A stretch of 64,000 bases of DNA from Gymnothorax reevesii (GCA_029721435.1 CM056573.1:97731947-97795946); one strand, 5' to 3'. Positions 37,131-48,480 are shown, counted from the first letter of the stretch. The notes: a model not told the origin generated them from the sequence alone. Made by a program: numbers and translations.

Positions 37131-38689
37131 GTTTTAGGATGAAACAACAACATTAATAAACTGTACATGGCTTAAGCCTTTGCATCGTTTTTTAATCTGA
37201 AAGAATACAGTTTTTCGGTAATTCCAATATCATAACGCAAATAGATACTGAAAAATGGCCAAGATGCAAGATAACTGGAATTGTGAAGAAGAACAATAAA
37301 AAGTAATATATAAAGCATGTTTCACCCAGGAATCAATACGTGGTGAAATTCAAGGACCGCTTTCTCGATGACGTTGTTTATAGAAGAATAAAAACACGCT
37401 AAATCATACCTGTACGTACCCTTACTTTTGTTCGCTTAAATGTGGGCAACTGGCTACCAGCGGTCCATATGCAACTGCGTTTTTTTTTCCCTGAGGAGGG
37501 AGGGCTCAGAGATTTCATTGGACCAGCCCTGTGTCAGTGTAGAAAATGAACCAATGGGCCGCTTTACGTGTTTTAAAGGCCGGTGCGGTCGTTCAAAATA
37601 ATCAATGTTACACTAGATTACCAGTCCAGCCTTGGCGCCAAGACATGGACAGGATTCACAGCGACATCCTATGACAGATAAACGGCTCTGGTCAAGGAGT
37701 ACTACGTGCACAGATCAAGGAGTGCGGGATAGCAATTAACCTGTTCATTACGAGTGCCCCCTTTTATGGGGCCTGCGTCAGATGCATGCGCTGCAGACAC
37801 GCCAGGAAGCACCACTCCTAACGTAGCATACCAAAATGACGGGGAGAAACCCAGCTTAAAGCTCATGTAAACCATTTTTACCTCAACTGAACACAATTCA
37901 AGCACCAAGCAAGTAAATAAGCATGCAGCAGAACATAGGATAAAATCATATCAGCGCTGAATCGCCAGAATTTCTGCTGGAATCGTGCTATGCATAAAAA
38001 CGATACCTCAAATAAATGAGGAAAGTCCACAGAATGCAACGATTTGAGCCCTGTCATTTTAAACCGACAACACATTGAAAGAACAGCAGGCATACACTCA
38101 ACAGTCTACAGAGATGAGCAGAAAAAAATTCTTACCGTTGATATTTTGCAATAAAAAAACTGCTCGAGGGTAAATCTGCGCTTGCTATTGTTAGACCAAT
38201 GTGTTCGTGTTATAACGAAACTAGATCTGCCGGTATCCTAGCATGTTCTTTCCCAGGGCGTTGCTTCAAAGATCTCAGCTCTGTAGCATTCAGCTTCCTT
38301 GCAATGTACTTTCCTCTCTGAGATCGGCTTGTGATGCTGCCAGTAAGACTATGCCGGTAGGAATTTGATTGTATGAGTCCTGATGATTCCAACAAACTCT
38401 AAACCACCTTAATCACAGAAACCGAGCCTGAGCTACAGCCTTGCGTTCCCAGTGTGTCAAACTGAGTGCATGGGACATTAGCATGTTCTTGAATAGCGCG
38501 CCAATATAAAGGCATAACTAGTTTGTTTGAGGTATTGTCTAAATAATTATCCGCCAAATATTCAACATTCATTTTCAAAGTCGTTTTCTGACAGAATCTT
38601 AGCAGTATTCCGCACAAATACTGAGACCACAACCGTACAGTACATATTTTCTTTACCCATTCGTTGAATGGGCAATTTGACCAAAGACT

Positions 38690-38745
38690 GTTGTCGATTG
38701 GCGCAGCAAAGGATATTGTGTAGATTCGATTCCTGATCAGGGAAC
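38690..38745 (+). repeat. Possible tRNA-derived SINE fragment
   Basis: TTGGCGCAGCAAAGG resembles an A-box context and GATTCGATTCC resembles a B box, followed by an A-run at 38754-38765. The spacing between boxes is too short for an intact tRNA, so at most this is a deleted SINE head. Confidence 0.25.
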
Positions 38746-39496
38746 TTTATTTCCAAAAAAAAAAATAAAATTAAAAATTGCAGTTTCCTTCTACAAATAA
38801 TCGCAGGGGTTTTTGTTATTCTTACTCTTCTTTAACATTTTTTCACTTGCCTTTGTGTTTATCATGTTATTTATTTTGTTTCGTTTTTTAATAAATATGC
38901 TCCGGTGGAGTCAAACTTAATTTTCATTGTATGTATTATCTTTGAATGGGAAATTGAATAGGCAACAAAACTGGCAGAAATAATAATTATTTTTTTATTC
39001 TAAAAATTAAAAAATGCTGTATTTGGATGAAATGGATGCCTGTAGTGATATACAAGTGAAATTTTATGGGTTTTACAGCTTGGTATCTGAGAAATCTGAA
39101 ATGGAGCACAAGGTACCAACAGTACATTGCCAAAATGGAGAAGCCACCTGGACATTCCTCTCTAATTGACCTGGTCAGAATAAACTTTGCCACAGATGAT
39201 AATGAGATTTAATTTTTTAGAGGTTTCAGACTGCAAATCAACAAATTTACAAGGGATCGTTGTGAAACTTTGTTAGGTGGAAAATGAGATCTTTCATTTA
39301 CACTGTGTTCCATCTCCATTTACTCTGACTCAGTGACATATATAGTGATTTTTACACCAGGGCTGAAATCCCAAACGGTTTTACCTTTATTACGATACCA
39401 AGATTATTCAAATGGACCAAGCAGTCACCAAGATATACTCATTTCATTTTGGGGCTTGCCATTTTCGAAAAGGAGGCTCAGGGCTTAAGGGGTTAA

Positions 39497-39773
39497 GGGC
39501 GTATTCGACTGGTTGAGAACGCGGGAGCAAGTTTGGAAGAGTCGAACAGGTAAGTGCGGTTACCATGGATTCATTTCCGGTTGTCCGTAAATAAACACGT
39601 CTCTGAAACGTTCTCTTTGTCCGCCATCTCTGTTCCGTTTCCGTTCTCGCCACGCCACCTACGAAGGTAGTGTGGGTTTTCGGTGCAAGAACAGCACCGC
39701 GAACATGTTCTCGCGTCTTAGACTCACCTGAGGACACCGTTCTCTGTTCGAGAATAGGGAGTCGAATACGCCC
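39497..39773. mobile_element. PIF/Harbinger-type MITE, 277 bp
   Basis: The terminal inverted repeats are perfect over GGGCGTATTCGACT and AGTCGAATACGCCC. TAA flanks both ends (39494-39496 and 39774-39776), giving the 3-bp target duplication of PIF/Harbinger elements. It inserted directly beside the TTAA-type end at 39496. The open frame that crosses it on the minus strand is an artefact of its composition. Confidence 0.8.
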
Positions 39774-40329
39774 TAAGCACGTGCAAAAGATTTCGCGGAA
39801 ACACAGGGAGATACAGGGAAAGTAAAGCAAGGGGCGAAGAATAGAACAGGCGAGAGCTGAGATTGTGTTAGTAGTGATTAGTAGCAGTGCAACTTTACAA
39901 ATTAACCCAAGTGCTCGTTAGTAGTATCTACATGGGTTAGTTAGGTTAGTAAATATGATACAAAATATAAATGTTAGTATATTAGTAATCAAGGAAAGCA
40001 GGGCGAAGGAAGTAAACAAGACTATCACAAGACAGGGGTGACAAAAGTGCAATGAATACAGAAATGGTATAAACAGAAAAACCAGGACGTATAATAAGCT
40101 AAATCAGTAAACAAAAGACATGGGCCTAACCCAAATCATGACATAAAGTACTCAGGACTGTTTGTTTATAAAGCACTGATTGGGCTGCCCCACTCCTGTA
40201 TTGCTGACCTCCTAACCCCATATTCAACCTCTAGGGCACTAGTTTGGCTAACTTGGGGCTGCTGGCTGTCCCATGATCCAAATTTAAGCCAATTTAAGCC
40301 CTATTGGTGCTCGACGTTGTCGCGAATTC

Positions 40330-40960
40330 ACAAGCTTCACACGCCACAAATGACGTAATCACGCACCTGGCGACAGCCGCTCACGATGGCTCTCTGCGAG
40401 GTCGCACACCTCCAGGATTTTGAAACTTTTTGCAAGCCGCGCTAGTGTCGCCTACACTCATTGGTCGTCCAGTTCAAAATGCTTCTACTACTACTGTTTT
40501 TTGCCTGATGGTACTACTTCCTATTGTATTTTTTTCCTACTGCCCCCTGTATTTGCGGTGACCGCTGCAACAGAGAATGCGCCAAGTATAAATGCCTTGC
40601 ACTCTGTTGAGGTGTGCGCGCAATCCGCGAATGGAGCCAGGCGTAGGTATAACTGATTCTTTATTCTCGACAGAGTCGCGAGTGCGCGAGGTTTGTGCGT
40701 CACAAATGACGTAATCACGTCAATCGTGCACGCTGGCGCTTCAAGAGGTTGCGCACCTCCAGGATTTTGAAACTTTTCGCAAGCCGCGCTAGTGTCGCCT
40801 ACACTCATTGGTCACCCTGTTCAAAATTCTTCTACTTCTACTGTGTTTTGCCTGCTTGTACTACTTCCTATAGTTTTTTTTCTTCTGCACCCTGTCTTTG
40901 TGGCGAATAGTACAACAGAGAAAGCACTAAGTATCCACCTTTTTCATGACTTTGTGACGT
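40330..40960. repeat. Tandem duplication, about 347-bp period
   Basis: The block CACCTCCAGGATTTTGAAAC...TAGTGTCGCCTACACTCATTGG at 40407 recurs at 40754, and flanking sequence (CACAAATGACGTAATCACG, then the CTTCCTAT..CTGCNCCCTGT segment) repeats at the same offset. The copies differ by scattered substitutions. A related GCGCGCAATCCNCGAATGGAGCCAGGC segment appears at 40617-40645 and 44320-44347. It is probably terminal or promoter-like sequence of a DNA transposon. Confidence 0.7.
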
Positions 40961-41270
40961 TACCCATAAATCTTAGCGGTTGATGTGTTTGTTCACGGTT
41001 GCATAGCTGTAAAAGCCAGCTTTTTGCTAATACAAATGGAAATAAAACAGAGGTGGATACACAGTACGGATGTCTTAAAAAGACGAGGACAATTCTGTTT
41101 CAGTGCCTCACCTGTCACTTCTCACGGAGTGGGTAAATGACATGAAACAATGGCCCGATGTTAGCTACATCCACATGGTTAATTATCAACCTCTGCCAAA
41201 GTTTGTGAACAAGGCAACTCAAACAGTAATAAACAGATATCTATGAAATTTTGTGGGTGGGTCACTATTA

Positions 41271-42876
41271 CAAAACCCAAAACCAGTGAAATTGGCACGT
41301 TATGTAAATCGTAGATAAAAACAGAATACAATTACTTGCAAATCCTTTTCAACTTATATTCAATTGAATACACTGCAAAGACAAGATGTTTAATGTTCAA
41401 ACTGAGAAACTTTTTTTTTTTTTTGCAAATAATCATTAACTTAGGATTTAAAGGCAGCAACACATTGCAAAAAAGTTGGCACAGGGGCCTTTTTACCACT
41501 GTGTTACATCGCCTTTCCTTTTAACGACACTCAGTAAACGTTTGGGAACTGAGGAGACCAATTTTTGAAGCTTTTCAGATGGAACTCTTTCCCATTCTTG
41601 CTTGATGTACAGCTTAAGTTGTTCAATAGTCCGGAGTCTTCGTTGTCGTATTTTACACTTCATAATGCGCCACGCAATTTCAATGGGAGACAGGTCTGGA
41701 CTACAGGCAGGCCAGTCTAGTACCCGCACTCTTTTACTACGGAGCCATGCTGTTGTAACACATGCAGAATGTGGCTTGGCATTATCTTGCTGAAATAAGC
41801 AAGGGCGTCCATGAAAAAGACGTTGCTTGGATGGTAACGTATGTTGCTCCAAAACCTGTATGTAACTTTCAGCATTAATGGTGCCTTCACATATGTGTAA
41901 GTCGCCCATGCCTTGGGCACTAATACACCCCCATACCATCACAGATGCTGGCTTTTGAACTTTGCGCCTATAACGGTCCGGATGGTTCTTTTCCTCTTTG
42001 GTCCGGAGGACATGACGTCCACACTATCCAAAAACAATTTGAAATGTGGACTCGTCAGACCACAGAACACTTTTCCACTTTGCATCAGTCCATCTTAGAT
42101 GAGCTTGGGCCCAGCGAAGCCGGCGGTGTTTCTGGGTGCTGTTGATAAGTGGCTTTCGCTTTGCATTGTAGAGTTTTAACTTGGACTTGCAGATGTAGCC
42201 ACAAACTGTAGTTACAGACAGTGGTTTTCTGAAGTGTTCCTGAGCCCATGTGGTGATGTCCTTTACACACTGATGTCGGTTTTTGATGCAGTATCGCCTG
42301 AGGGATCGAAGGTCACGGGCATTCAATGTTGGTTTTCGGCCTTGTGGCTTACGTGCAGTGATTTCTCCAGATTCTCTGAACTTTTGACGATACTACGGAC
42401 CGTAGATGATGAAATCCCTAAATTTCTAGCAATAGCTCGTTGAGGAATGTTGTTTTAAACTGTTCGACAATCAGCTCACGCATTTGTTCACTAAGTGGTG
42501 ACCCTCGCCCCATCCTTGTTTGTGAATGACTGAGCATTTCAGGGAAACTGCTTTTATACCCAATCATGGCACCCACCTGTTCCCAATTAGCCCGTTCACC
42601 GGTGGGATGTTCCTAATAAGTGTTTGATGAGCATTCCTCAACTCTCTCAGTCTTTTTTGCCACTTGTGCCAGCTTTTTTGAAACATGTTGCAGGCATCAA
42701 ATTCCAAACGAGCTAATATTTGCACAAAATTACAAAGTTTACCTGTTCGAACATTAAGTAACTTGTCTTTGCAGTGTATTCAATTGAATATAGGTTGAAA
42801 AGGATCTGCAAATCATTGTATTCTGTTTTTATTTACGATTTACACAACGTGCCAACTTCACTGGTTTTGGGTTTTG
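41271..42876 (-). mobile_element. Near-complete Tc1-like element with long terminal repeats
   Basis: Terminal inverted repeats of about 125 bp, nearly identical, start CAAAACCCAAAACCAGTGAA at 41271 and end with the inverse at 42876. Both are flanked by TA (41269-41270 and 42877-42878), the Tc1/mariner target. The repeats include AATTGAATACACTGCAAAGA on both sides. At 1606 bp it is full length for a Tc1-like transposon, with the transposase on the minus strand. It is the best-preserved DNA transposon in the window. Confidence 0.9.
41493..42514 (-). pseudogene. Tc1-like transposase, recently broken
   Basis: The start MGRGSPLSEQ is at about 42514. An indel near 42450 shifts the frame before the helix-turn-helix segment. 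Reading resumes at 42326 (MNARDLRSLRRYC) through KLKLYNAKRKPL and WAQAHLRW. A TAG at about 42021 follows VLWSDESTFQIVFG. The second block, from 41942, holds MVWGCISAQG, LFQQDNAKPHS and CSPDLSPIE and ends KGDVTQW. All three DDE acids are still present: Asp in WSDES, Asp in QQDNAKPH and Glu in SPIE. Length matches the family's roughly 340 residues. One frameshift and one stop inactivate it. Confidence 0.9.
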
Positions 42877-43694
42877 TACATCAGGGATGGACTTAATTGA
42901 TTTCGATAGCAATCGGTCAAACAATATAGCCACCACAGCAACCATTGCAAAATCCTGTGCAGCAGATATGCAGGATCTTACAAGAGTGGGCGTGTCATAT
43001 GATTTATTAAACAAGCTTTGTGAGCAATAAACCCAAAATTTACTCAACGACTTTCAAAACTTTCTCATTCTGTTTATCATATAACTGAATCGCGTAACTT
43101 CATGGAAAGCAACTGTAATTTCCCTCAGCGTCCAATGTATGTTAGCACTGCGCTAAATTTCTCGCCCAGCTTACTCAGTCTCTGAGTCACGGACATTCCT
43201 GGTTGAATGAGCAACGCTTAGTAAATTCAGTCAACAGAGTAGCTAGCCAATGTTAGCTCGCTGGGTGACAAACTGATATTGATTTTGAAAAAGCATTATG
43301 TGCACGCTGCCTAGCTAAGTACTGTGAACTTAATTATGTCAGTGGCACTTAACTAGCTTCCTGCAGTGCCGAGCCATAGCAGTTCAACCAATGTTACTCT
43401 CGGTATTCAGTTTGGCTTAGTAGAAACAGCGAGACGTAACACTAAGCGCTTTCTTTCCCCCACGCTCTCAGCCAATGCGATTTTCGCAAAAGTGAAATAT
43501 AGGGTCATGGCAAAAATATGTTATGACCTGGGCTATGAGAAAAGTACTTCAGTTATGTGATAAACCTTAAATGTCTCAAGAGCCATGTTCACTGAGCAAG
43601 GGTACAACTGTGCTGCCTTGGTGGAGGTTTGCACTCAAGGAGTGCCTCCAGTTACGCTGTGTTTTCCGAAGGCGTTGATGACGAAGAATTCGTG

Positions 43695-43776
43695 CCATGA
43701 ATAACAAAAGGTCTTAAGTGACATTCCTGAACAGTTTTCATCAGGAATGTCACCTAAGACCTTTTGTTATTCATGG
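43695..43776. repeat. Near-perfect hairpin, 36-bp arms, 10-nt loop
   Basis: The left arm (43695-43730) begins CCATGAATAACAAAAGGTC, and the right arm (43741-43776) is its inverse with one mismatch. The loop is ACAGTTTTCA. No similar arm was noticed elsewhere in the window. The transcript of either strand would form a stable stem. It could be a recent palindromic insertion or a small-RNA precursor; the sequence does not decide. Confidence 0.85.
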
Positions 43777-44589
43777 TAGAATTGCGAAATTATAAAAGTA
43801 CGGAGGCATTTAATTACATGCACAGTTACAAAATAGGTTAAGCACTCCTCAAGAAACAGCAATTTTATATTTCTAAAGCAGCTGTTGAGCCCAGCCAAAG
43901 CGTCAGTCAAGCTAAACATACAGCGTGGTCAGTCTACTGCTTGTGAATTGCCGGATTAGGGAAATCATGTAGTCATGCAGGTCTATTCTGTGGAAGGCAG
44001 CGATAAACCAAAGATCCATTCAGCTATCCAAACATTGGAACAATTAAATATATTTACGAAGACACTATTGTGCTTTTGTTGCCAAAGATACAAAAGCTTA
44101 TGTTCAGCGGTGAGTGGTTTAATGATGAACATCCTATTGATGTCATTATTTCTGATGTTTCTGTTTTTTGGGCTAGCTGGTTCTTTTTGTTGCTGTTATT
44201 GGCATCAAGGCTATTGGAAAAACAAAATTGAACAGCGGAAGTAGGTATTCGGTCATGGCAGCGCCCATGAGCTTCTGATGAAACTTGTGGATGAATGCCT
44301 CCGTGCTCTGTTGATGTGCGCGCGCAATCCACGAATGGAGCCAGGCAAAGGTGCTCAGGGGTGACCGCTCTTTTGCTGTTGCACTCCCCAGATCGTGGAG
44401 CAGCATTTCCCACCATATCAGATTTTCCTTGTTCATAGAGTCTTTTATGTCCAGGCTCAGAACATACTTTTATTGAGTTGCGTTTGAATCCCCTGGCCCA
44501 AGCTTTTTTTTTTTTGGACTTGTGCCTTTCCCCATGTGTTGTGTGTTTTTGCTATAATGCTGTGTTACGTGATTTTTATGTTGATGTTT

Positions 44590-44690
44590 TTATGACGTGA
44601 GCTACCTTCTCTTGTCTGTACAGCACTTTGGCCAACATGGGTTGATTTGAATGTACTTTATAAATTATTTTGGTTTGATTTGATATTTTA
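44590..44690 (+). repeat. LINE (L2/Rex-type) 3' terminus
   Basis: TGTCTGTACAGCACTTTGG, then GTACTTTATAAATTATTTTGG and a TTTGATTTGATA tail, are the familiar 3' end of fish L2-like LINEs and the SINEs that borrow it. No coding part remains next to it. The block 42877-44589 contains only the hairpin at 43695 besides this, and 44691-46114 holds nothing recognised. Confidence 0.6.
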
Positions 44691-46426
44691 CTGAATATTT
44701 GGGGTTTTAAATCATTGGCCATGTAATTTGTATTTTGTGCTCTAAAATGTGTAGCACGTGCTTATGGTCATTGTAAATTTGCCTCTTAATTGGATATTTG
44801 GCCATTATAGTTGAAAGGTAAAGTGTTTTAATTCCTCTAAAAGAATAAATGAATTAATAATGCCAGTAATTACAGCAAATTATGATTAAATAACGTGCAT
44901 GGTTAGTTAAAGTGGATCAAAATTGGAAGGTACCCATCATTTTTCCATACTCATTGTGAAGTTTGCCTTGACATGCACAAAAATAGACTATTTCTTTATG
45001 TTGTTTGCTTTTATTTTGATATTTCTTTGTGCATTTGTGCTCCTGAGGAAGCATTGATAACATTAAGAATGGTTTCTTCAGTTCTCTTGTCTGTTATGGT
45101 AATGAATGAAAACTCATTCGAATACCAAGTGATGTACAATAGCCCATTTGTTTGAGATTCAAGATGGAAAGATTGTTCTGGCTGTGTATTTAATCTCATA
45201 ATTTGCCAAATTCCAGTAAAGGCGCACAACCAAATCATGTCATCAGCTTGCTTCTAAGGCCATGATTGATTGACTTTTCTTGGTTGAACTTCCTGCTATC
45301 CCAAATGGCTAAGCAAGGGGACTCTTTCATATCTTTAGAAAAACAATTTTCCTTCCAAGTGGAAGTGTATTTAGGCCATGTAAACTTGGTCCAACCAGTT
45401 ATGTGAAGCAGCCAACTCTACTGGGGAGAATTTTAAACAGAATGATTTATCGTTTTGAAATACCAAGACGTGTTCTGTCATTGCTGTTTTGAAAAGGCTG
45501 GGAAATGGAGTGATACTCTATGCTATTTGTGATATTGCTTCTGGCCAAAGTTTCTGAGAACTGTGTCATCAAGCTTTGCCTTAAAATGCATGAAATGTAA
45601 GTGCACTGGGCACAGAACTATGCAAAAGTTTGTGTCCAGTGACTCTGTTTCTCTGATTGTGAAGTCAATGTTTCAACTACCAGATACTAATTGGACTTCA
45701 TTGTCCTTATGTTTGACAACATTTTTCTGCTGCTGGAGAAATCTATGTGTCTGCTATGTACCAAATTTTGATTACATAAGGGATAAGATGGAGACAATGA
45801 ATGACACAGTAAGGAATGACAATTTAAAGGACTCGACACTCAGTTTCCAATTTTTCCTTTGGCATATCTTTAGTTAAGAACAGCCTATTCTTGGGGTAGA
45901 AAAATATCAGAAATATAAAAAATATCGCAAAACATGTATTCTGGTCATCCCTTTTTTTTTAATCCTAATTAGCAGCATGGGTCTGCTTAGAAGTGATCTA
46001 ACCAGCATCATTTCGCTTGGCAAGTCTTCAAAGCAAGATGAGTTTACTAGCAGAATTGCAAAGAAGCCGAAGAGTTGGAGTCTGATTCGTTGGTCTGTCA
46101 ATCAGAGAATTATTGTAGCCCCCGAACAAAGTCGGGCAGCAACTATGGATTCACGTTAGTCATCTCCGCCGCCCCCGCGCCCGTAGACACTTCTTTGTGG
46201 ACGCTCTACAGGCTGTAATTTGTCACCGATTACTTTCATATTTGGTATTGACATGTATAGTGCATTACTTATGACACTTGTTGATTTTGGTTGTCATTGC
46301 ATTAGTTTTGGCTGAATAATACACAAATTAGTGGCAAAAGAGATTTCCTTGTGGACGCAGCACAGGCTGCAATGTTTCACCGATTCTTTTTATATTTGGT
46401 GCGGACATGTCTTGTATTTCACTTGT

Positions 46427-46666
46427 TTCTAATTTCAGGAATGAAAGGCGCAACACTGCTTGCTCTACAGGACAACCAAAATGTATTTATTAAAATTAAA
46501 TTATATTCAAAATAATTAAACTTCATCTGATGAAGCTCTCATGACCGAAACGTCAGCCTTAGCCATGCCAAAGGAATTTTAATTAATAAATTTTGGTTGT
46601 CCTTTAGAGCAAGCAGCTGCACCTGCAAGACACTCATTCAAGGTGTGCAGGCCCTCTCTGAACTCT
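46427..46666. mobile_element. 240-bp insertion with 15-bp target duplication
   Basis: TTGTATTTCACTTGT occurs immediately left (46412-46426) and right (46667-46681). Removing the insert plus one copy restores the disrupted module, by comparison with its sister modules. Inside is a 45-bp inverted repeat (CTGCTTGCTCTACAGGACAA from 46457 against its inverse to 46617) around the motif CTGATGA..CGAAACGTC. A 15-bp duplication points to target-primed retroposition rather than a cut-and-paste transposon. Confidence 0.7.
46521..46560 (+). ncRNA. Hammerhead-ribozyme-like core motif
   Basis: CTGATGA (46527-46533) and CGAAAC followed by GTC (46546-46554) are the two conserved strands of a hammerhead catalytic core, in the right order and about 12 nt apart. 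The intervening stem II pairs poorly (AGCTC..GACC), so activity is doubtful. Hammerheads are known from Penelope-like retroelements and retrozymes, which fits the retroposon-type duplication of the surrounding insert. Confidence 0.4.
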
Positions 46667-47659
46667 TTGTATTTCACTTGTGACATTTTTGATTTTGGTT
46701 TCCATGGCAACAGTCTTGGCTCAATAATATGCAATTTAGTGGCGAAGCATAAAGATTTCCTTGTGGACGCAGTACAGACTGCAGTTTTTCACCAATTACT
46801 TTCATGTTTGGTATGGACATGTGTCATACTTTACTTATGACACCTGCAAAAGGGGAGAAGCGGGCGTTCGGGGGCTACACTCATGAGGTCACTGCCGCAT
46901 GCTTCAGTGTGGTGGTGGAACTGTGTCAGAAATGATGACTGCGTCTCCCAGATCCCAAAGAAACAGCAACAACAAATAAAAGAACCTTGGCCATGAGCAG
47001 AGCTCTCTGACAGTGACTGAGGCACACTTGGTTGGACAGTTGCTGATAACCTCAGAACTACTGCTCTGAAAATTAATCCAGAATGGAATCAATCCATGTC
47101 TTGAAACAGTCTCAACAGAAACATTATGTTGTGAAAAAAGCCAGCATTTATGGCAGTATCCAATCCAGACAAAATTATATGATTGCAAGTGTATGATTAT
47201 TTTTGAATCATACTGATAAACTTTATAAAATAAAAAGATATTAACATATGTATATGAGCATTTTTTATAAATCAAAGAACATGTGCAGTAAAAATATGTT
47301 CTGCTATTGCATGCATTTAGGCCCATTGGCCTTTTACTCAGTAAAATGTGTCGGTCTGTCTGTCATATATGGCAGTGTTTCAGATGATTTCTCCTTTGCA
47401 TGTATGCGTATGTGTCTATGAAGTATACAACAGGTTTATGTGAGGGCGTATAGTAATTGAGGAGTTAGAACTGTATTATGCAGGTATTAACATCCATACG
47501 AAGTCAACCTTGTTGGAACAGCAACCTTCTTATCACCTTTTAGGGCCTGCAAAACACAAATGTATTGTTATTTATTTATTTATTTACTTATTTTGTTAAT
47601 GTATTGAATTAATTGAATATATTCAATATTTATAAACTATATAAAATTAGCATGTAATT

Positions 47660-48480
47660 ATATCCCCGAACGCCGAATGGCGTTCCGGGGGATATTATGT
47701 TTTTGGTCCGGCCGCCGCCGCCGCCGCACTAGGTGTTAACGCGATAACTTCAGTAATATTTCAATTACAAATTCCAAATTTTGCATATAAGTAAGTATCA
47801 TAAAGAGGAAGAACTGATTCGATTTTGGACAATTACCGATGACTAGATTGGCCACCAGGGGCCAAAAACTGATTTCAGTGTTAACACGATAACTGCTGTA
47901 ATATTTCAATTACAAATTCCAAGTTTTGCATATAAGTAAGTGTCATAAAGAGGAAGAACTGATTCGATTTTGGACAATTTACAATTTCTAGATTGGCCAC
48001 CAGGGGCCAAAAACTGAAAAAATCACTGTTTTTATCATATCTCTGGAAATGTTTGTGTGATTGACCTCAAATCAAGTGCAAATGAAAGGTCATGACCTGA
48101 GGATGTGTCCTACGATGACATTTCTGGTTCAAAATTTCGACACAAGTTGGAGCTTTGTCACATAAAATTCACCATTTTTGCTATATCTTTGGAAGTATTT
48201 CTCCAATTGACATGAAACTAAGTGCAACTGCAAGGTCATGACCTCACAACATGTCACATGATGACATCATACCTGTATGGTTCAATATTTTGCCACCAGG
48301 TGGCGCTTTGTGATGGAAAATTACCATTTTGGCCATATCTTCAGAACCATTTGACCGATTGACCTGAAATTCAGTTCAAATGAAAGTCTATTCAAGGTCT
48401 ATTCAAGCATTGGGGAAATGGAGGATTGGGGGCGTTCGGGAATATACCCCCAGCCGTCGCCTCCGACGGCATAAGCCTAG
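47660..48480 (+). mobile_element. Hairpin-capped Helentron/HINE-like element (copy c)
   Basis: The 5' end ATCCCCGAACGCC folds with GGCGTTCCGGGGGAT (47662-47694). A CCG-repeat tract follows (GGTCCGGCCGCCGCCGCCG). Two copies of an approximately 145-bp module (from 47734 and 47879) and about three of another (from about 48036, 48180 and 48335, each with ATATCT..GGAA and ATTGACCT/ATTGACAT) make up the body. The inverse terminal motif CGTTCGGGAATATA lies at 48433-48446. A 3' hairpin GCCGTCG-CCTC-CGACGGC and then AAGCCTAG before TT end the element. The CTAG-T end is the classical Helitron 3' terminus. Confidence 0.65.

Larger units (their letters stand above)
31574..39496. mobile_element. Region bounded by TTAACC-type ends
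   Basis: TTAACCTCTTAAGCC at 31574 is close to the inverse of GGGCTTAAGGGGTTAA ending at 39496. A second similar left end, TTAACCTGTTCATTACGAG, is at 37736. The stretches after the two left ends are homologous in direct orientation (31655-31760 and 37835-37935 share ACCATTTTTACCTCAA and AAGCACCAAGCAAGTAAATA). So either a long composite or two related TTAA-targeting elements are present. I favour 37736-39496 as one unit and 31574 as a separate truncated copy. Confidence 0.35.
46115..46879 (+). mobile_element. Hairpin-capped Helentron/HINE-like element (copy b)
   Basis: The ends are perfect inverses, TGTAGCCCCCGAAC and GTTCGGGGGCTACA. CCCGA at the left pairs with TCGGG at 46131-46135 as a hairpin. 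A CCG-rich tract follows (TCTCCGCCGCCCCCGCGCC). Three diverged modules of about 150-200 bp begin near 46190, 46350 and 46764, each with TTGTGGACGC..ACAG.CTG and GACATGT. The middle module is split by a 240-bp insertion (46427-46666). A definite 3' hairpin beyond 46879 was not seen. Confidence 0.6.

Noticed and set aside
38690..38745. A tRNA gene
   Set aside because: A-box-like and B-box-like motifs are too close together and no acceptor stem or anticodon arm can be drawn. Kept only as a weak SINE fragment.
39444..39830. A 128-codon minus-strand frame
   Set aside because: It spans the whole Harbinger MITE and both of its flanks, so it cannot predate the insertion.
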